Notes: generated from the letters alone by a model not told the origin. 64,000 nt of DNA from Paenibacillus agri (GCF_013359945.1 NZ_JABWCS010000216.1:1-64000), one strand, 5' to 3'. Shown: positions 16,340 through 24,910, counted from the stretch's first letter. A program made the numbers and translations.

Positions 16340-16508
16340 GAGGTTCACCCCTGCAAGTCGCTTTTTTTATAACCCATCATATAACTTTGTCTCCCTTCGA
16401 GCAAGGTACCCTCCCCTGTAACCCCCTGCACTTCGGGCCAAGCCAGGAAAAACATGTTAAGATAGAGTAAAGTTAACCCGATGGAATACATACAAGAAGG
16501 TGATATTG

Positions 16509-17591
16509 ATGAGCATTCAAAAGACCAACGACCGCAAGCATCTAGACCTGAAGCTGCCGCTCATGCCCTGGTTTGTGCAGCAGTTTATCGATTATAAACG
16601 ACCTGACCTTTCTCCCTCCACCCTGCTGGAGTATATCCGGGATTATGAGTCTTTTTTCAATTGGCTGCGAGCAGAGGGTTTGTCCATTGCAGATAGCAAT
16701 ACGGGGATTACGCTGCTAGAGCTGGAGACACTCCATATGGAGAGCATTATCAGCTATCGGCTGCATCTCACCACACGTGCAGAGAGTACGAACAGTAAGG
16801 TCACCGTCTCCCGCAAGCTGTCCTCTCTTCGCTCTCTGTTTCATTATCTGAGCCAGATTGCTGAAGATGAGAATTTCTACCCCCTCCTCAAACGCAATAT
16901 CATGGCCAAGGTGGAGATCAAACGCATTCACAAACCCAAGGATACAGCGGCCAAATTAAAGGGTAAAATTCTGGAGGAAGAAGAGCTACTGGAATTCGTA
17001 GGCTACATTTATGAGGGGTACGGGCGTGATGTTGAGGGTAACAAGCAAGCGTATTATTCTTTTCAAATCAATCGGGAACGGGATGCCTGCATCGCCAGTC
17101 TGATTCTCAACTCCGGTCTGCGCGTATCAGAAGTCGTCAATCTCAACGTGGACGATCTGGATCTGAACAATAAAATGCTGTATGTATACCGCAAGGGTCA
17201 CAATGATGAAACCTTTAAAACCCCGGTCTATTTCCGGGAACAAGCCAAAGATGATCTCACCCATTATCTCGGCCTGCGCTCCTCGCGGTATAAGACTCCT
17301 AAGCGGGAAAAAGCGCTCTTCATCGCTCTCCCCAACGGTAGTCAGGAAGGCAAACGCATGACTAAGCGGGCCATGCAGGAGATGATCATCAAATACGCCA
17401 AGCGTTTTGGCAAGCCTTATCTGACGGTTCACAAGCTGCGCCATTCTTTTGCAACCGACTATTATTTGCAGAATGATATCTATAAGACCAAAGAGCAGCT
17501 TGGACACGCCTCTACAGAGACCACCGAGGTCTATGCCCATCTGACCGATAAAACGATGTCTGAAGCGATTGAACGGCGTCTGGAGTCCTGA
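16509..17591 (+). CDS. xerS: Tyrosine recombinase XerS
   Basis: 360 residues. The N-terminal SAM-like core-binding domain starts LPLMPWFVQQFIDYKRPDLS as in XerS of streptococci and bacilli. The catalytic domain shows Arg in LILNSGLRVSEV, HKLRH (His-x-x-Arg), GHAS and the nucleophile Tyr in TTEVYAHL. XerS resolves chromosome dimers at a dif site where it is the sole Xer protein; in bacilli it often coexists with CodV/RipX, so its role here is uncertain. The start is put at the ATG at 16509 after AGAAGGTGAT; a GTG at 16500 overlaps that site. I see no dif-like site beside it. It is not a phage integrase by domain or context. Confidence 0.88.
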   Translation: MSIQKTNDRKHLDLKLPLMPWFVQQFIDYKRPDLSPSTLLEYIRDYESFFNWLRAEGLSIADSNTGITLLELETLHMESIISYRLHLTTRAESTNSKVTVSRKLSSLRSLFHYLSQIAEDENFYPLLKRNIMAKVEIKRIHKPKDTAAKLKGKILEEEELLEFVGYIYEGYGRDVEGNKQAYYSFQINRERDACIASLILNSGLRVSEVVNLNVDDLDLNNKMLYVYRKGHNDETFKTPVYFREQAKDDLTHYLGLRSSRYKTPKREKALFIALPNGSQEGKRMTKRAMQEMIIKYAKRFGKPYLTVHKLRHSFATDYYLQNDIYKTKEQLGHASTETTEVYAHLTDKTMSEAIERRLES

Positions 17592-17600
17592 TTGCCGCAT

Positions 17601-17648
17601 ACGGCGGCTCTGCCCTATCTACTAACGGGCTGGAGCCGCTGCTTTTGT
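17601..17648 (+). terminator. Hairpin after xerS
   Basis: GCGGCTC..GCCC / GGGC..GAGCCGC stem with an 11-nt loop followed by TGCTTTTGTG. The T tract is short, so termination may be incomplete. The rest of 17649-17800 shows no gene. Confidence 0.55.
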
Positions 17649-17802
17649 GACGAGGGGTTTATGGACGTGTCGGAGATACGGACGTGTGGTTAATTTCAAA
17701 TTTTCTATTGTGAATTTTTCACATATTGATATTTGGTGAATAAAGAGCGCAGTAGGAGCACTATTTTTCGTCACCGTTTGTTCAATGTTCGTTCATTTTC
17801 TG

Positions 17803-17844
17803 TAAAAAAAACGGATACACCCTCCAAAGAAGGTTTGTATCCGT
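17803..17844 (-). terminator. Terminator after the 76-residue protein gene
   Basis: On the minus strand, ACGGATAC...GTATCCGT with an inner CCTTC/GAGG stem, then TTTTTTTTAC. A direct duplication of the 10-mer ACGGATACAA lies at the 5' side. Confidence 0.8.
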
Positions 17845-17891
17845 TTGTATCCGTTTACATTGTAATTTATCCTTAATCGTTAAAGCACGTG

Positions 17892-18122
17892 TTATAGATA
17901 CCTAGTAGATTTCGTAGCCCGCTTGAGCCGTTCTATCTCCTGATCGGACAGCTTTTCCTTGCCAAGCAAGTGATTATACACTTGTTTTGTCGTAAACTCA
18001 GGCGTTGCATTCACTTTCTTTTCTGTGAGGTCTGAATCCCAAATCGAACCGATAGTCGCACCTTTTAGGATTGATTTACCAATATCTTTTAAAGAGGTGA
18101 TCGTCTGTTTCTCATCCTTCAT
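17892..18122 (-). CDS. Small protein of unknown function
   Basis: 76 residues, starting MKDEKQTITSLKDIGKSILK. It is soluble, lysine-rich and mostly helical by composition, with no signal peptide or cysteine. The C-terminal half (KEKLSDQEIERLKRATKSTR) looks amphipathic. I do not recognise a family. It is judged real because of a strong AGGAGGG 8 nt before the ATG and a proper terminator behind it. Confidence 0.7.
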   Translation of the reverse strand: MKDEKQTITSLKDIGKSILKGATIGSIWDSDLTEKKVNATPEFTTKQVYNHLLGKEKLSDQEIERLKRATKSTRYL

Positions 18123-18213
18123 CGTGATTCCCTCCTGTGAAATTAATTGCCTTGCTACTTTAGTATTACGACTGTTATGTAAAAAAGGTACATCAAAACG
18201 CTGGTAAAATCAA

Positions 18214-18649
18214 CTAATTCCACCCATAACTAGAGAACCAGTGGCCATCCTTATGGTCTTTCAGCGCTTGTCCGATAAAAGGGATCAGGTTGTCAGGAAG
18301 ATCATCCATAGGGAACCAGCACATATGATCACATTTATTAGGCTCGGCATTTCGGATCTCTCCCGCCCAGCGCTCAGTAATAAAGAAAAAATCCACCCGC
18401 TCGTTAGCGGCTTTGATGTGCATAACACCAGTCATCTCCAGATCATCCGGCTGAACCACAACGCCGCATTCTTCTCGGACTTCACGTATAGCGGCCATTT
18501 TCACTTCTTCGCCTCCGTCAAGCTTTCCTCCCGGGGGGGCCATACCTTCCATCCTCATGACCAGTGTTACAACGGCGCATTAATAGTACTTTCTGATCCC
18601 TAACTAGAAACACATGCGCTACACTCACCAGTCCAAATTGACTCACCAT
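18214..18649 (-). pseudogene. NUDIX hydrolase broken by a frameshift in a G7/C7 run
   Basis: The start at 18649 (or the GTG next to it) follows GGAGG. Frame one reads MVSQFGLVSVAHVFLVRDQK and on through LLMRRCNTGHEDGRYGPPG, then shifts. The second frame continues GGKLDGGEEVKMAAIREVRE followed by ECGVVV, that is, the NUDIX box GX5EX7REVxEE(x)G, to the end. The break falls in a run of seven G (18533-18539, plus strand); removing one base restores one protein of about 145 residues. A functional NUDIX enzyme hydrolyses nucleoside-diphosphate derivatives. The shift may be real, phase-variable, or a sequencing error. Confidence 0.8.
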
Positions 18650-18818
18650 TAATCCTCCAATATGTAAAGTGAAGTGGGGAAAATAGCAAACACGAACATA
18701 CGTTCTCAATACAAGAATACCACACTTTTAGTTCAGTTACATCCATTTTAAAAAAGAATATCTTCGCTTCACGCGTCCTTTTTTCCAACACGCTCTATCT
18801 CTTTTCTACCCCATCTCA

Positions 18819-18857
18819 TAAAAAAAGCAGAGCCGCTCTTACTGACGCGTCTCTGCT
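18819..18857 (-). terminator. Terminator of the PspA operon
   Basis: On the minus strand AGCAGAG...CTCTGCT followed by TTTTTTATG, 15 bp past the DUF4247 gene. Confidence 0.8.
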
Positions 18858-18871
18858 TGATGCTTGGGGTG

Positions 18872-19615
18872 TTACCTACCCCTTCGGCCGATTTTCCCGG
18901 TACCAAAACGGGTTTTGGGTTTGCTAATTTTGGGCTTCGGAGCATCGAAAATGCTGGACCCGCCCTTCTTACGGGAAATGCTGCCTTTGCTTGTACCGCT
19001 ATCACTCTTACTGCTCCCTCCGGTCACACTGCCCGGATCGGTGACACTCTTACTGCTCCCCCTGCGGGTGAGCTGTCCCTTCCGTTCTACGGTGATCGGT
19101 GGCGCAATTTTCTTATCCTGCTCAGTCGGCTTGTGATACGTTCCTTGCTTAGGCTTATATTCATCCTTACTTCCATAACCCCTGTAAGAGCCATAACCGC
19201 CCCCTGAACCGAACAAATCGCCGATCAGCCTGGCAGCGAGATACGTTTCCAGAAAGCTGGAGTTATAGTTGCTACGCACATACTCTTCTGAATCGACTTC
19301 GACCAGCGTATCCTCCGGCTTTTTCGGATCTTGTTGCAAATGGTACCACTGTTTGCCGTATACCAGGAACATATGTTCCGAATTAGCGGATGAGATCTGA
19401 TCAGGCTTCTTCTGTGACGCCAGTTCATCTGCTACTTCCTCGACCGATTGGCCACTTGCCCTGTAGACATAGGAGGTGGAATGACCTTCCTGGTTCACCG
19501 ATTCCAGCGGATAGTTCTCCTTGAGGTCGGGAGCACTTCCGCATGCGGCAAGCACGGAGGCCAGCAGCCCCAGTACCATAACTAAGGATAACAAGCGTGC
19601 TAACTGTCTTTTCAT
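18872..19615 (-). CDS. DUF4247 domain lipoprotein
   Basis: 247 residues from the ATG at 19615, which follows AGGAGAGG. It has a lipoprotein signal ending LAAC. The DUF4247 region (about 45-130) includes SVEEVADELASQKKPDQ and VYGKQWYHLQ; then come FGSGGGYGSYRGYGS, glycine-rich, and a basic Ser/Lys/Gly-rich tail that ends KPKTRFGTGKIGRRGR. The tail is rich in positive charge and low in complexity, so it could touch the wall or membrane. It is the last gene of the PspA operon, 13 nt after the DUF4178 gene. Function unknown; probably envelope-stress related. Confidence 0.82.
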   Translation of the reverse strand: MKRQLARLLSLVMVLGLLASVLAACGSAPDLKENYPLESVNQEGHSTSYVYRASGQSVEEVADELASQKKPDQISSANSEHMFLVYGKQWYHLQQDPKKPEDTLVEVDSEEYVRSNYNSSFLETYLAARLIGDLFGSGGGYGSYRGYGSKDEYKPKQGTYHKPTEQDKKIAPPITVERKGQLTRRGSSKSVTDPGSVTGGSSKSDSGTSKGSISRKKGGSSIFDAPKPKISKPKTRFGTGKIGRRGR

Positions 19616-19627
19616 GGGCACCCTCTC

Positions 19628-20134
19628 CTATGAAGCCCGGATTACCCTAACATCGCCCGGGATCACTTTCTCACCTTCATACAGCATAAACCGTCCGTTC
19701 TGCCATTCAATGCGCAACAGACGGAAGTCGTCGGACTGATACTGCCACACATGCTGCTCTCCCCCATTCATGAATGGGGTCTGCCCCGCCACTGCTACAT
19801 GACCTTCGTATTCTTCCTCTAGGAAATACTCATGGCCGTCCAGTTCCAGCGTTGTTGGCACCTCTGCAGGATTATCCAGCCGTCCGTCAATCGGTTTATA
19901 CAACCCATATTGTAGCTGCTCCCGCTCCTCAATATGCAGATAGGCGATTTCACTTCCATCGCGTAACGTCAGCACAACTGCATTCCGTCCTCGGTTATGG
20001 GTCCTCCCAGTGACCTCATACGTAACCAGCGAGACTTCACAGATATCCCCGGGCGCAAGACTTAGCATGCTCTTGGGTACTGCCGGAGGCTCCGGCTTGG
20101 AGAATAAATTGCCTATGCGTTTCCAGATACTCAA
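19628..20134 (-). CDS. DUF4178 domain protein
   Basis: 168 residues of mostly beta composition. Typical segments are LAPGDICEVSLVTYEVTGR near the N-terminus, LRDGSEIAYLHIEE and ARGTP-like turns in the centre, and WQNGRFMLYEGEKVIPGDVR near the end. No signal peptide, so cytosolic. The likely start is TTG at 20134, with GGAAGGA upstream. Members occur in PspA/DUF350/DUF4247 gene groups in Firmicutes and Actinobacteria and in E. coli yjf-type clusters. The biochemical role is unknown. Confidence 0.82.
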   Translation of the reverse strand: MSIWKRIGNLFSKPEPPAVPKSMLSLAPGDICEVSLVTYEVTGRTHNRGRNAVVLTLRDGSEIAYLHIEEREQLQYGLYKPIDGRLDNPAEVPTTLELDGHEYFLEEEYEGHVAVAGQTPFMNGGEQHVWQYQSDDFRLLRIEWQNGRFMLYEGEKVIPGDVRVIRAS

Positions 20135-20150
20135 CCTCCATCAATCCTTC

Positions 20151-20555
20151 CTACAAAAAAGCTGAAATTATTAAAGCCCCGACGATATGCAGCGAACCTG
20201 AAAGCAAGCCATAGCCGATTTTACCCTGCTGCGTCCCATGATCCAGATCCAGCTTGCCCCAAACGGCAAACAACAGGCGCACAGTACGCTCAAGTAACAG
20301 CAGTAATGCAAAAGAAACCACTGATACAAGCAGCGCTTCCCCGAGCCGGTTTGAAGTTGCGATCGAGGTTGATAATATGTATGCCTGGGTCAGCAGCTTC
20401 AGTACGAGCCTGGTCGTGACAGCCATGTTGCCCGCTTTCAGTTCTTCAATATCGTTATAACGGGTAAAAAGTGAATCCACGTACATCAGCACGAACAGCA
20501 AAATAACACTGCATACCGTCCATACCACCATGGACACCAGTATATGGAGATCCAT
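20151..20555 (-). CDS. DUF350 membrane protein (YjfL-like)
   Basis: 134 residues with four predicted membrane spans: about 5-25, 48-65, 72-92 and 113-133. The middle part GEALLVSVVSFALLLLLERT and the opening VWTVCSVILLFVLMYVDSLF fit the DUF350 family. RBS GGGGGC/AAGGG precedes the ATG. It would sit in the cytoplasmic membrane beside PspA. Role unknown. Confidence 0.85.
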   Translation of the reverse strand: MDLHILVSMVVWTVCSVILLFVLMYVDSLFTRYNDIEELKAGNMAVTTRLVLKLLTQAYILSTSIATSNRLGEALLVSVVSFALLLLLERTVRLLFAVWGKLDLDHGTQQGKIGYGLLSGSLHIVGALIISAFL

Positions 20556-20679
20556 TCCCTTCAGCCCCCGCTAAATTAATTTTCATATCCTTCACTTGCA
20601 TAGATAAAAGCGAAGGAGAAACGATCCCGCTGTCTCCCCTTCGCCTTAATATTAAGCCGTTATTCCGGCTCTGCTTGCC

Positions 20680-21348
20680 TTACTTCTTGTCGTATTGCTT
20701 AAGCAGTGCAGCCAGTTCGTCTTCCACAGCCTGGTCCTTGTGAAGCTTCTCAAATTCGTCATCCAGCGATTTGCTGCCGGAGCTCATTTCGTTGCTCGCT
20801 TCCGCCTGTGCTTCTGCTTGGAGCATCTTCTCTTCCATACGTTTGAGGCCTGCTGAGGCCGAGTCAGAGCTGAATCCGCTCATAGCTTTGTTGATTTCAG
20901 TTTGCGCTTTAGCAGCGTTGTAACGCGCTACCAGCGTCTCACGTTTGTTCTTCATCTGAGCAAGTTGCTTGCGCATCTCATCCAGCTTACCGCGCAGGTT
21001 GTCTGCTGACGCTTTGTTCTGATCAAAGCTAGCCTTGTACTCCACCAGCTTAGCTTCCGCTGCTTTCTTCTCTTCAAGTGCACGGCGGGCAAGATCAACA
21101 TTCCCGGCTTGAGCGGCCGCGTGAGCCTGCTGGTTGCGTTTGTCGACCAGTGCTTCCTGCTCTTCGTAGAGCTGTTTGAATTTCTTCTCAATGGCGATTT
21201 GAGCCGCTACTGCTTTCTCAGCATCCTCCAGATCCTCAGTCATATCGCGGATGTATTGATCCGTCATCTTAATTGGATCTTCCGCCTTATCGATAATCGC
21301 ATTAATATTGGACATTGTGAGATCGCGTAATCTTTTAAAAATAGACAT
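20680..21348 (-). CDS. PspA/IM30 family membrane-stress protein
   Basis: 222 residues, almost entirely helical and coiled coil (about 25-210). The N-terminal amphipathic helix MSIFKRLRDLTMSNINAIID and the stretch DPIKMTDQYIRDM are hallmarks of PspA/IM30. The family forms ESCRT-III-like assemblies on damaged inner membranes. The C-terminal DDEFEKLHKD..DELAALLKQYDKK is typical of Firmicute members. RBS GGAGG precedes the ATG. It heads a group with DUF350, DUF4178 and DUF4247 and sits 70 bp after an LpdD-like gene. Confidence 0.93.
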   Translation of the reverse strand: MSIFKRLRDLTMSNINAIIDKAEDPIKMTDQYIRDMTEDLEDAEKAVAAQIAIEKKFKQLYEEQEALVDKRNQQAHAAAQAGNVDLARRALEEKKAAEAKLVEYKASFDQNKASADNLRGKLDEMRKQLAQMKNKRETLVARYNAAKAQTEINKAMSGFSSDSASAGLKRMEEKMLQAEAQAEASNEMSSGSKSLDDEFEKLHKDQAVEDELAALLKQYDKK

Positions 21349-21418
21349 TGTTCATTCCTCCAAAAGAAAAGTTTAAAAAACTGTTTGTTATCTCATACGC
21401 AAAGATGCCGCCGCCGTT

Positions 21419-21763
21419 TCAACTTTGTTGCAATAAATACTGTTCCACTTTGGCATTAACAATTTCTACAACCTGCTGAATGCCCTCCTTGGTCAGATCA
21501 TCATAATGAATGCCCATGACTACCGTTACCGATCTCCGCAGTGCAGTTGCTATCCTGTGAGCAATCCCCTCACTCAAAGTGTGTTCTTTGTGATGAGGAA
21601 CAGCCGAGGTCAGCACTTCAACTTGATCCCCGATTAGAAAAGCTGTACTGGCTGCGCCGATATGACTGACACCACCGGTAATAAGCAGCAGCAGATCACG
21701 GCCAACCTCCAGTGCGGTCAGTTCAATATCGCCCGGATGAATGTACTCGTCAGCCAATTTCAT
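21419..21763 (-). CDS. LpdD-like (prenylated-flavin chaperone-like) domain protein
   Basis: 114 residues. Seen: VGRDLLLLITGGVSHIGAAS, VEVLTSAVPHHKEHTLSEGI and VTVVMGIHYDDLTKEGIQ, consistent with the small alpha/beta domain first named from lactobacillar LpdD. No UbiD-type decarboxylase is nearby, so a prenyl-FMN role here is doubtful. RBS GAGGAGG precedes the ATG. It lies upstream of pspA in the same direction and probably shares its transcript. Confidence 0.7.
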   Translation of the reverse strand: MKLADEYIHPGDIELTALEVGRDLLLLITGGVSHIGAASTAFLIGDQVEVLTSAVPHHKEHTLSEGIAHRIATALRRSVTVVMGIHYDDLTKEGIQQVVEIVNAKVEQYLLQQS

Positions 21764-21934
21764 AGCCTCCTCTTATTTTAACCGAATCATCAAGAAATAA
21801 CTTCCTTCCCACCTGCTACGGCAGTAAGGTGAGACCTCTGTTACTTACTTTACTATATCATGGAACTGACTGTCTCTGGTAGAACACAAGAAGCCTTCCT
21901 AATGAATCATGCAAACAGGGCTGAATTTAGAGAA

Positions 21935-21957
21935 CAGCCCCAAAAAACACGGGGCTG
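21935..21957 (-). terminator. Terminator after pyrD
   Basis: Stem CAGCCCC / GGGGCTG with a 9-nt loop, 11 bp past the pyrD stop, with a modest TTCTCT tail on the minus strand. Confidence 0.6.
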
Positions 21958-21967
21958 CACCTGAAAT

Positions 21968-22900
21968 TTATATAATTCCGCGAATTTCGTCCAACGATCC
22001 GATCTTTTCTTCCTCCATAAACTGCAGCAGTTCATCAGCCAGCGTGCTACCGGCCCGCAGATTCATAAAGTTGTAAGTTCCCACCTGAACCACCGTAGCC
22101 CCGGCCATAATGAATTCAATGATATCGGTGGCTGAGGTGATTCCGCCCATGCCCATGACGGGAATGTTCACGTTCTTGGACACTTGATGCACCATCCGTA
22201 GTGCAACTGGCTTAATGGCCGGACCGGATAATCCGGCATACAGATTGTTGAACACACTGCTACGTTTGCGGACATCAATTTTCATGCCTGAAATGGTATT
22301 AATGAGAGAGACTGCGTCCGCACCTTCCGCCTCACACATTTGTGCCATCACGGCGATATCCTCTGCTTGGGGCGACAGCTTCACAGCGAGCGGAAGCTGC
22401 GTGACCCGCCGCACGGCCCGTACCACTTCTTGCGCGGCCGGTGTTTTGATACCAAAAGCGATCCCGCCCTCCTTGACGTTAGGACAAGAGATGTTCAGTT
22501 CGATCATGTCCACAGCAGTTGTTCCGGCGCGCTGACGGGCATCCGCGTCCTGCTGGATCAGCTCCGCACCGAGCACATAATCCTCAAGCGTCCCTCCGCC
22601 AAGATTGACGATACGAACCGTATCAAGGTTCTCCCAGTAAGGACATTCCTTGGCGAGGAACGCTTCTATGCCGGGATTCTCCAGTCCAACGCTGTTGAGC
22701 ATGCCTGAAGCGGTCTCGTATACGCGAATACCGGGGTTGCCCGCCTTGGGATGCAGTGTCAGACCTTTGCCTGAGATCCCTCCCAATGTGGACACATCAT
22801 ACATTTTTCCATACTCATGTCCAAAGCCAAAGGTGCCGGAGGCCATAACAATTGGATTCTTAAAATGAACATTGCCGATCTTGGCGCTCAGATTAGTCAT
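21968..22900 (-). CDS. pyrD: Dihydroorotate dehydrogenase B, catalytic subunit
   Basis: 310-residue FMN enzyme oxidising dihydroorotate to orotate in pyrimidine synthesis. Class 1B features: FKNPIVMASGTFGFG near the N-terminus, NSVGLENPG, the catalytic-loop segment LNISCPNVKEGG with the active-site Cys, and the FMN phosphate site near VMGMGGITSATD. It overlaps pyrK by 8 nt, as expected because PyrK passes its electrons to NAD+. It is separate from any other pyr genes in the window. Confidence 0.96.
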   Translation of the reverse strand: MTNLSAKIGNVHFKNPIVMASGTFGFGHEYGKMYDVSTLGGISGKGLTLHPKAGNPGIRVYETASGMLNSVGLENPGIEAFLAKECPYWENLDTVRIVNLGGGTLEDYVLGAELIQQDADARQRAGTTAVDMIELNISCPNVKEGGIAFGIKTPAAQEVVRAVRRVTQLPLAVKLSPQAEDIAVMAQMCEAEGADAVSLINTISGMKIDVRKRSSVFNNLYAGLSGPAIKPVALRMVHQVSKNVNIPVMGMGGITSATDIIEFIMAGATVVQVGTYNFMNLRAGSTLADELLQFMEEEKIGSLDEIRGII

Positions 22901-23597
22901 GGAAAATCACCTCTTCCGCCAAAAAGACCGGTCCGTCTGCGCAGGCTTTGCGCTGTCCGTCACGACAGGACACGCTGCATACTAGACAGGCACCGATGCC
23001 ACAGGCCATCCGGTTCTCCAGCGATAGATATACCTGAGTTCTGCTTCCCGCCTCCATCGCAGCCTGGCCCTTCTGCTGGGCTGATTTCAGCATGGGATGT
23101 GGTCCACATACGAAGATATGGTCATACGCAGCAAAATCAACGCTGTCGAGGATCCGTCCGCCCACATCCACCGTTAAGGATGCGGCGCGGGAAGAAAAGG
23201 CCTCCGTGCGGAAGGCCTCCCTGCTGAAGCCTAAGTATACGTCGCTGCCTGGCAGCTTCTCTGCGCAATAAAAAAGCGGGGCAATACCGATCCCCCCGCC
23301 TACGAGCGCTACTTTACCGGAAACAAACGGAAACCCGCTACCAAACGGCCCTTCCAGATTTACCGTATCACCAGGGATCAAACCAGCTAATATTGCTGTA
23401 CCTTCCCCAACCACATGATACAGAAATTCAACTCCATCATCATTCACTTGATGTATACTAAGCGGCCTGGACAGCAGCGGATAGGCTCCCCATGCCCGCA
23501 GCATGTAGAATTGACCCATTTGTCCGCCATGATTTCCCTCCACCCTGAGATGGAAGACCCCTTCTGCCAGCCGTTCGTTACTTATAACTGTCGCCAC
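22893..23597 (-). CDS. pyrK: Dihydroorotate dehydrogenase B, electron-transfer subunit
   Basis: 234 residues with an FAD domain (RPLSIHQ), an NAD domain (VALVGGGIGIAPLFYCAEKL) and a C-terminal [2Fe-2S] site with cysteines in CGIGACLVCSVSC and KACADGP. It accepts electrons from PyrD and reduces NAD+. The start is chosen as GTG at 23597 with AAGGAG 9 nt upstream; this gives MATVISNERLAEG, which aligns with the family N-terminus. A longer frame from 23672 has no ribosome binding site. The AAGGAG lies in one arm of an 11-bp perfect hairpin, suggesting translational control. Confidence 0.94.
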   Translation of the reverse strand: MATVISNERLAEGVFHLRVEGNHGGQMGQFYMLRAWGAYPLLSRPLSIHQVNDDGVEFLYHVVGEGTAILAGLIPGDTVNLEGPFGSGFPFVSGKVALVGGGIGIAPLFYCAEKLPGSDVYLGFSREAFRTEAFSSRAASLTVDVGGRILDSVDFAAYDHIFVCGPHPMLKSAQQKGQAAMEAGSRTQVYLSLENRMACGIGACLVCSVSCRDGQRKACADGPVFLAEEVIFHD

Positions 23598-23602
23598 GTT
23601 AT

Positions 23603-23652
23603 CAAGCTCCTTCAAATTTAATCTTATTAAAGATTGCCTTAGAAGGAGCTTG
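23603..23652 (-). promoter_or_regulatory. Hairpin covering the pyrK ribosome binding site
   Basis: On the mRNA (minus strand) CAAGCTCCTTC (23652-23642) pairs perfectly over 11 bp with GAAGGAGCTTG (23613-23603), which contains the pyrK Shine-Dalgarno. Inside lies a second perfect stem AATCTT-TAAT-AAGATT. When folded, the ribosome binding site would be closed. No PyrR-binding consensus was seen. It lies between namA and pyrK. Confidence 0.7.
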
Positions 23653-23684
23653 AAATCTGTGACAATATTCACACTAACAACAAT

Positions 23685-24719
23685 CTATTTTCTATTCCAC
23701 AGCCCGCGCTCATAAGCTTTGGGCATCTGATTTACGCCTCCCAGCGCTTCCTCTGCATGCAGCGCCCAATAAGGATCACTCAGCATGCCACGCCCTACCG
23801 CGATCAGCTCAGCACGTTCCTCTGCCACTATGGCCTGTGCATCCGAATAGGATTCCAAACGCCCTACCGCAATCACAGGTACCTGAAGTCCGTTCCGTAA
23901 GTACTCGGCCAGATCCGCCTGATATGCGGGAACAGCATTCGGTCCGCCATTGGAGCCGATTGGACCCTCCCCTCCGGAGGATACATGGAATAGATCTACC
24001 CCGGCATCCCGATAACGGGTGCAGAATTGTAGCGCATACTCGTGGTCATATCCCCCGTCTACATACTCCTTTGCTGAAACCCGCATGATAACAGGCATAT
24101 CCGCTGGCAGCACTTCTTTGACGGCTCTGACGACCTGCTCACCGAACAAGCCCAGATCCTTGCCATATTCATCTTCTCTGACATTCGTCAGCGGAGAATG
24201 GAACTGATGGATCAGATATCCGTGCGCACCATGAATCTCCACGCTGTCAAATCCCGCTTCCACCGCTCTGCGCGCAGCTTCACGATAGGCATCAACCAGT
24301 TCAGCAATCTCTTCACGAGACAAAGCTTTAGGAGTCTTAGAGCGGCTGTCGAAAGGTATTGCAGACGGTGCTACCGGCGGCTCTGCATCCACTGCCTTAC
24401 GTCCAGCATGGCCAAGTTGAATCGCAATTTTGGCACCATGACTATGCACGGCATCTGTGAGCTTGCGATAAGCATCAATCTGTCCGTCAGCCCAAATCCC
24501 GGTGTCTTGGTTCGTGATGCGGCCATCCGGGTGAACACCCGTCATCTCTACAATAATAAAGCCTGTACCGCCAACGGCACGGCTGACATAATGCACAAAA
24601 TGCCAGTCATTAGGGATGCCATCCTGTTTGTCTACGGAATACTGGCACATTGGAGGCATTACAATCCGATTTTTCAGCGATAATCCTTTCAATTCATAAG
24701 GGGTGAATAAATTCGGCAT
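23685..24719 (-). CDS. namA: NADPH dehydrogenase, old yellow enzyme family (NamA/YqjM-like)
   Basis: 344 residues from the ATG at 24719, which follows GGAGACAAGT; this start gives MPNLFTPYELKG, matching YqjM. FMN-dependent ene-reductase: the cysteine/tyrosine pair of the thermophilic-like OYE class is in MPPMCQYS; substrate-binding histidines lie in HGAHGYLIHQFHSPLTN; further stretches are IQLGHAGRKA and AVGRGMLSDPYWA. It reduces activated C=C bonds of quinones, enals and xenobiotics. It stands 88 nt before pyrK in the same direction and may be co-transcribed with it. Confidence 0.92.
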   Translation of the reverse strand: MPNLFTPYELKGLSLKNRIVMPPMCQYSVDKQDGIPNDWHFVHYVSRAVGGTGFIIVEMTGVHPDGRITNQDTGIWADGQIDAYRKLTDAVHSHGAKIAIQLGHAGRKAVDAEPPVAPSAIPFDSRSKTPKALSREEIAELVDAYREAARRAVEAGFDSVEIHGAHGYLIHQFHSPLTNVREDEYGKDLGLFGEQVVRAVKEVLPADMPVIMRVSAKEYVDGGYDHEYALQFCTRYRDAGVDLFHVSSGGEGPIGSNGGPNAVPAYQADLAEYLRNGLQVPVIAVGRLESYSDAQAIVAEERAELIAVGRGMLSDPYWALHAEEALGGVNQMPKAYERGLWNRK

Positions 24720-24910
24720 ACTTGTCTCCATCCTTCCCTGATCCCTATCTATCGGGCATTTTCATTGTCCCGTTTCATAAGTATACACGCATTGCCTGCT
24801 AGAAGAAATATTAGCCACAGAACGACGGGGACAGCATAAAATCCGGCATTCTGGGGGATAACAAAGGAAGATAATGGCCGTGATCATGACAAAAAAGGAG
24901 GTGCTTTCGG

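Noticed and set aside
16509..17591. Phage or element integrase
   Set aside because: The N-terminal half and length fit XerS; no attachment-site repeats or phage genes flank it, and no dif site was found either.
17649..17800. dif-like or attachment site after xerS
   Set aside because: AT-rich with only a loose AATTTTC/GTGAATTTTTC symmetry; no match to known dif layout.
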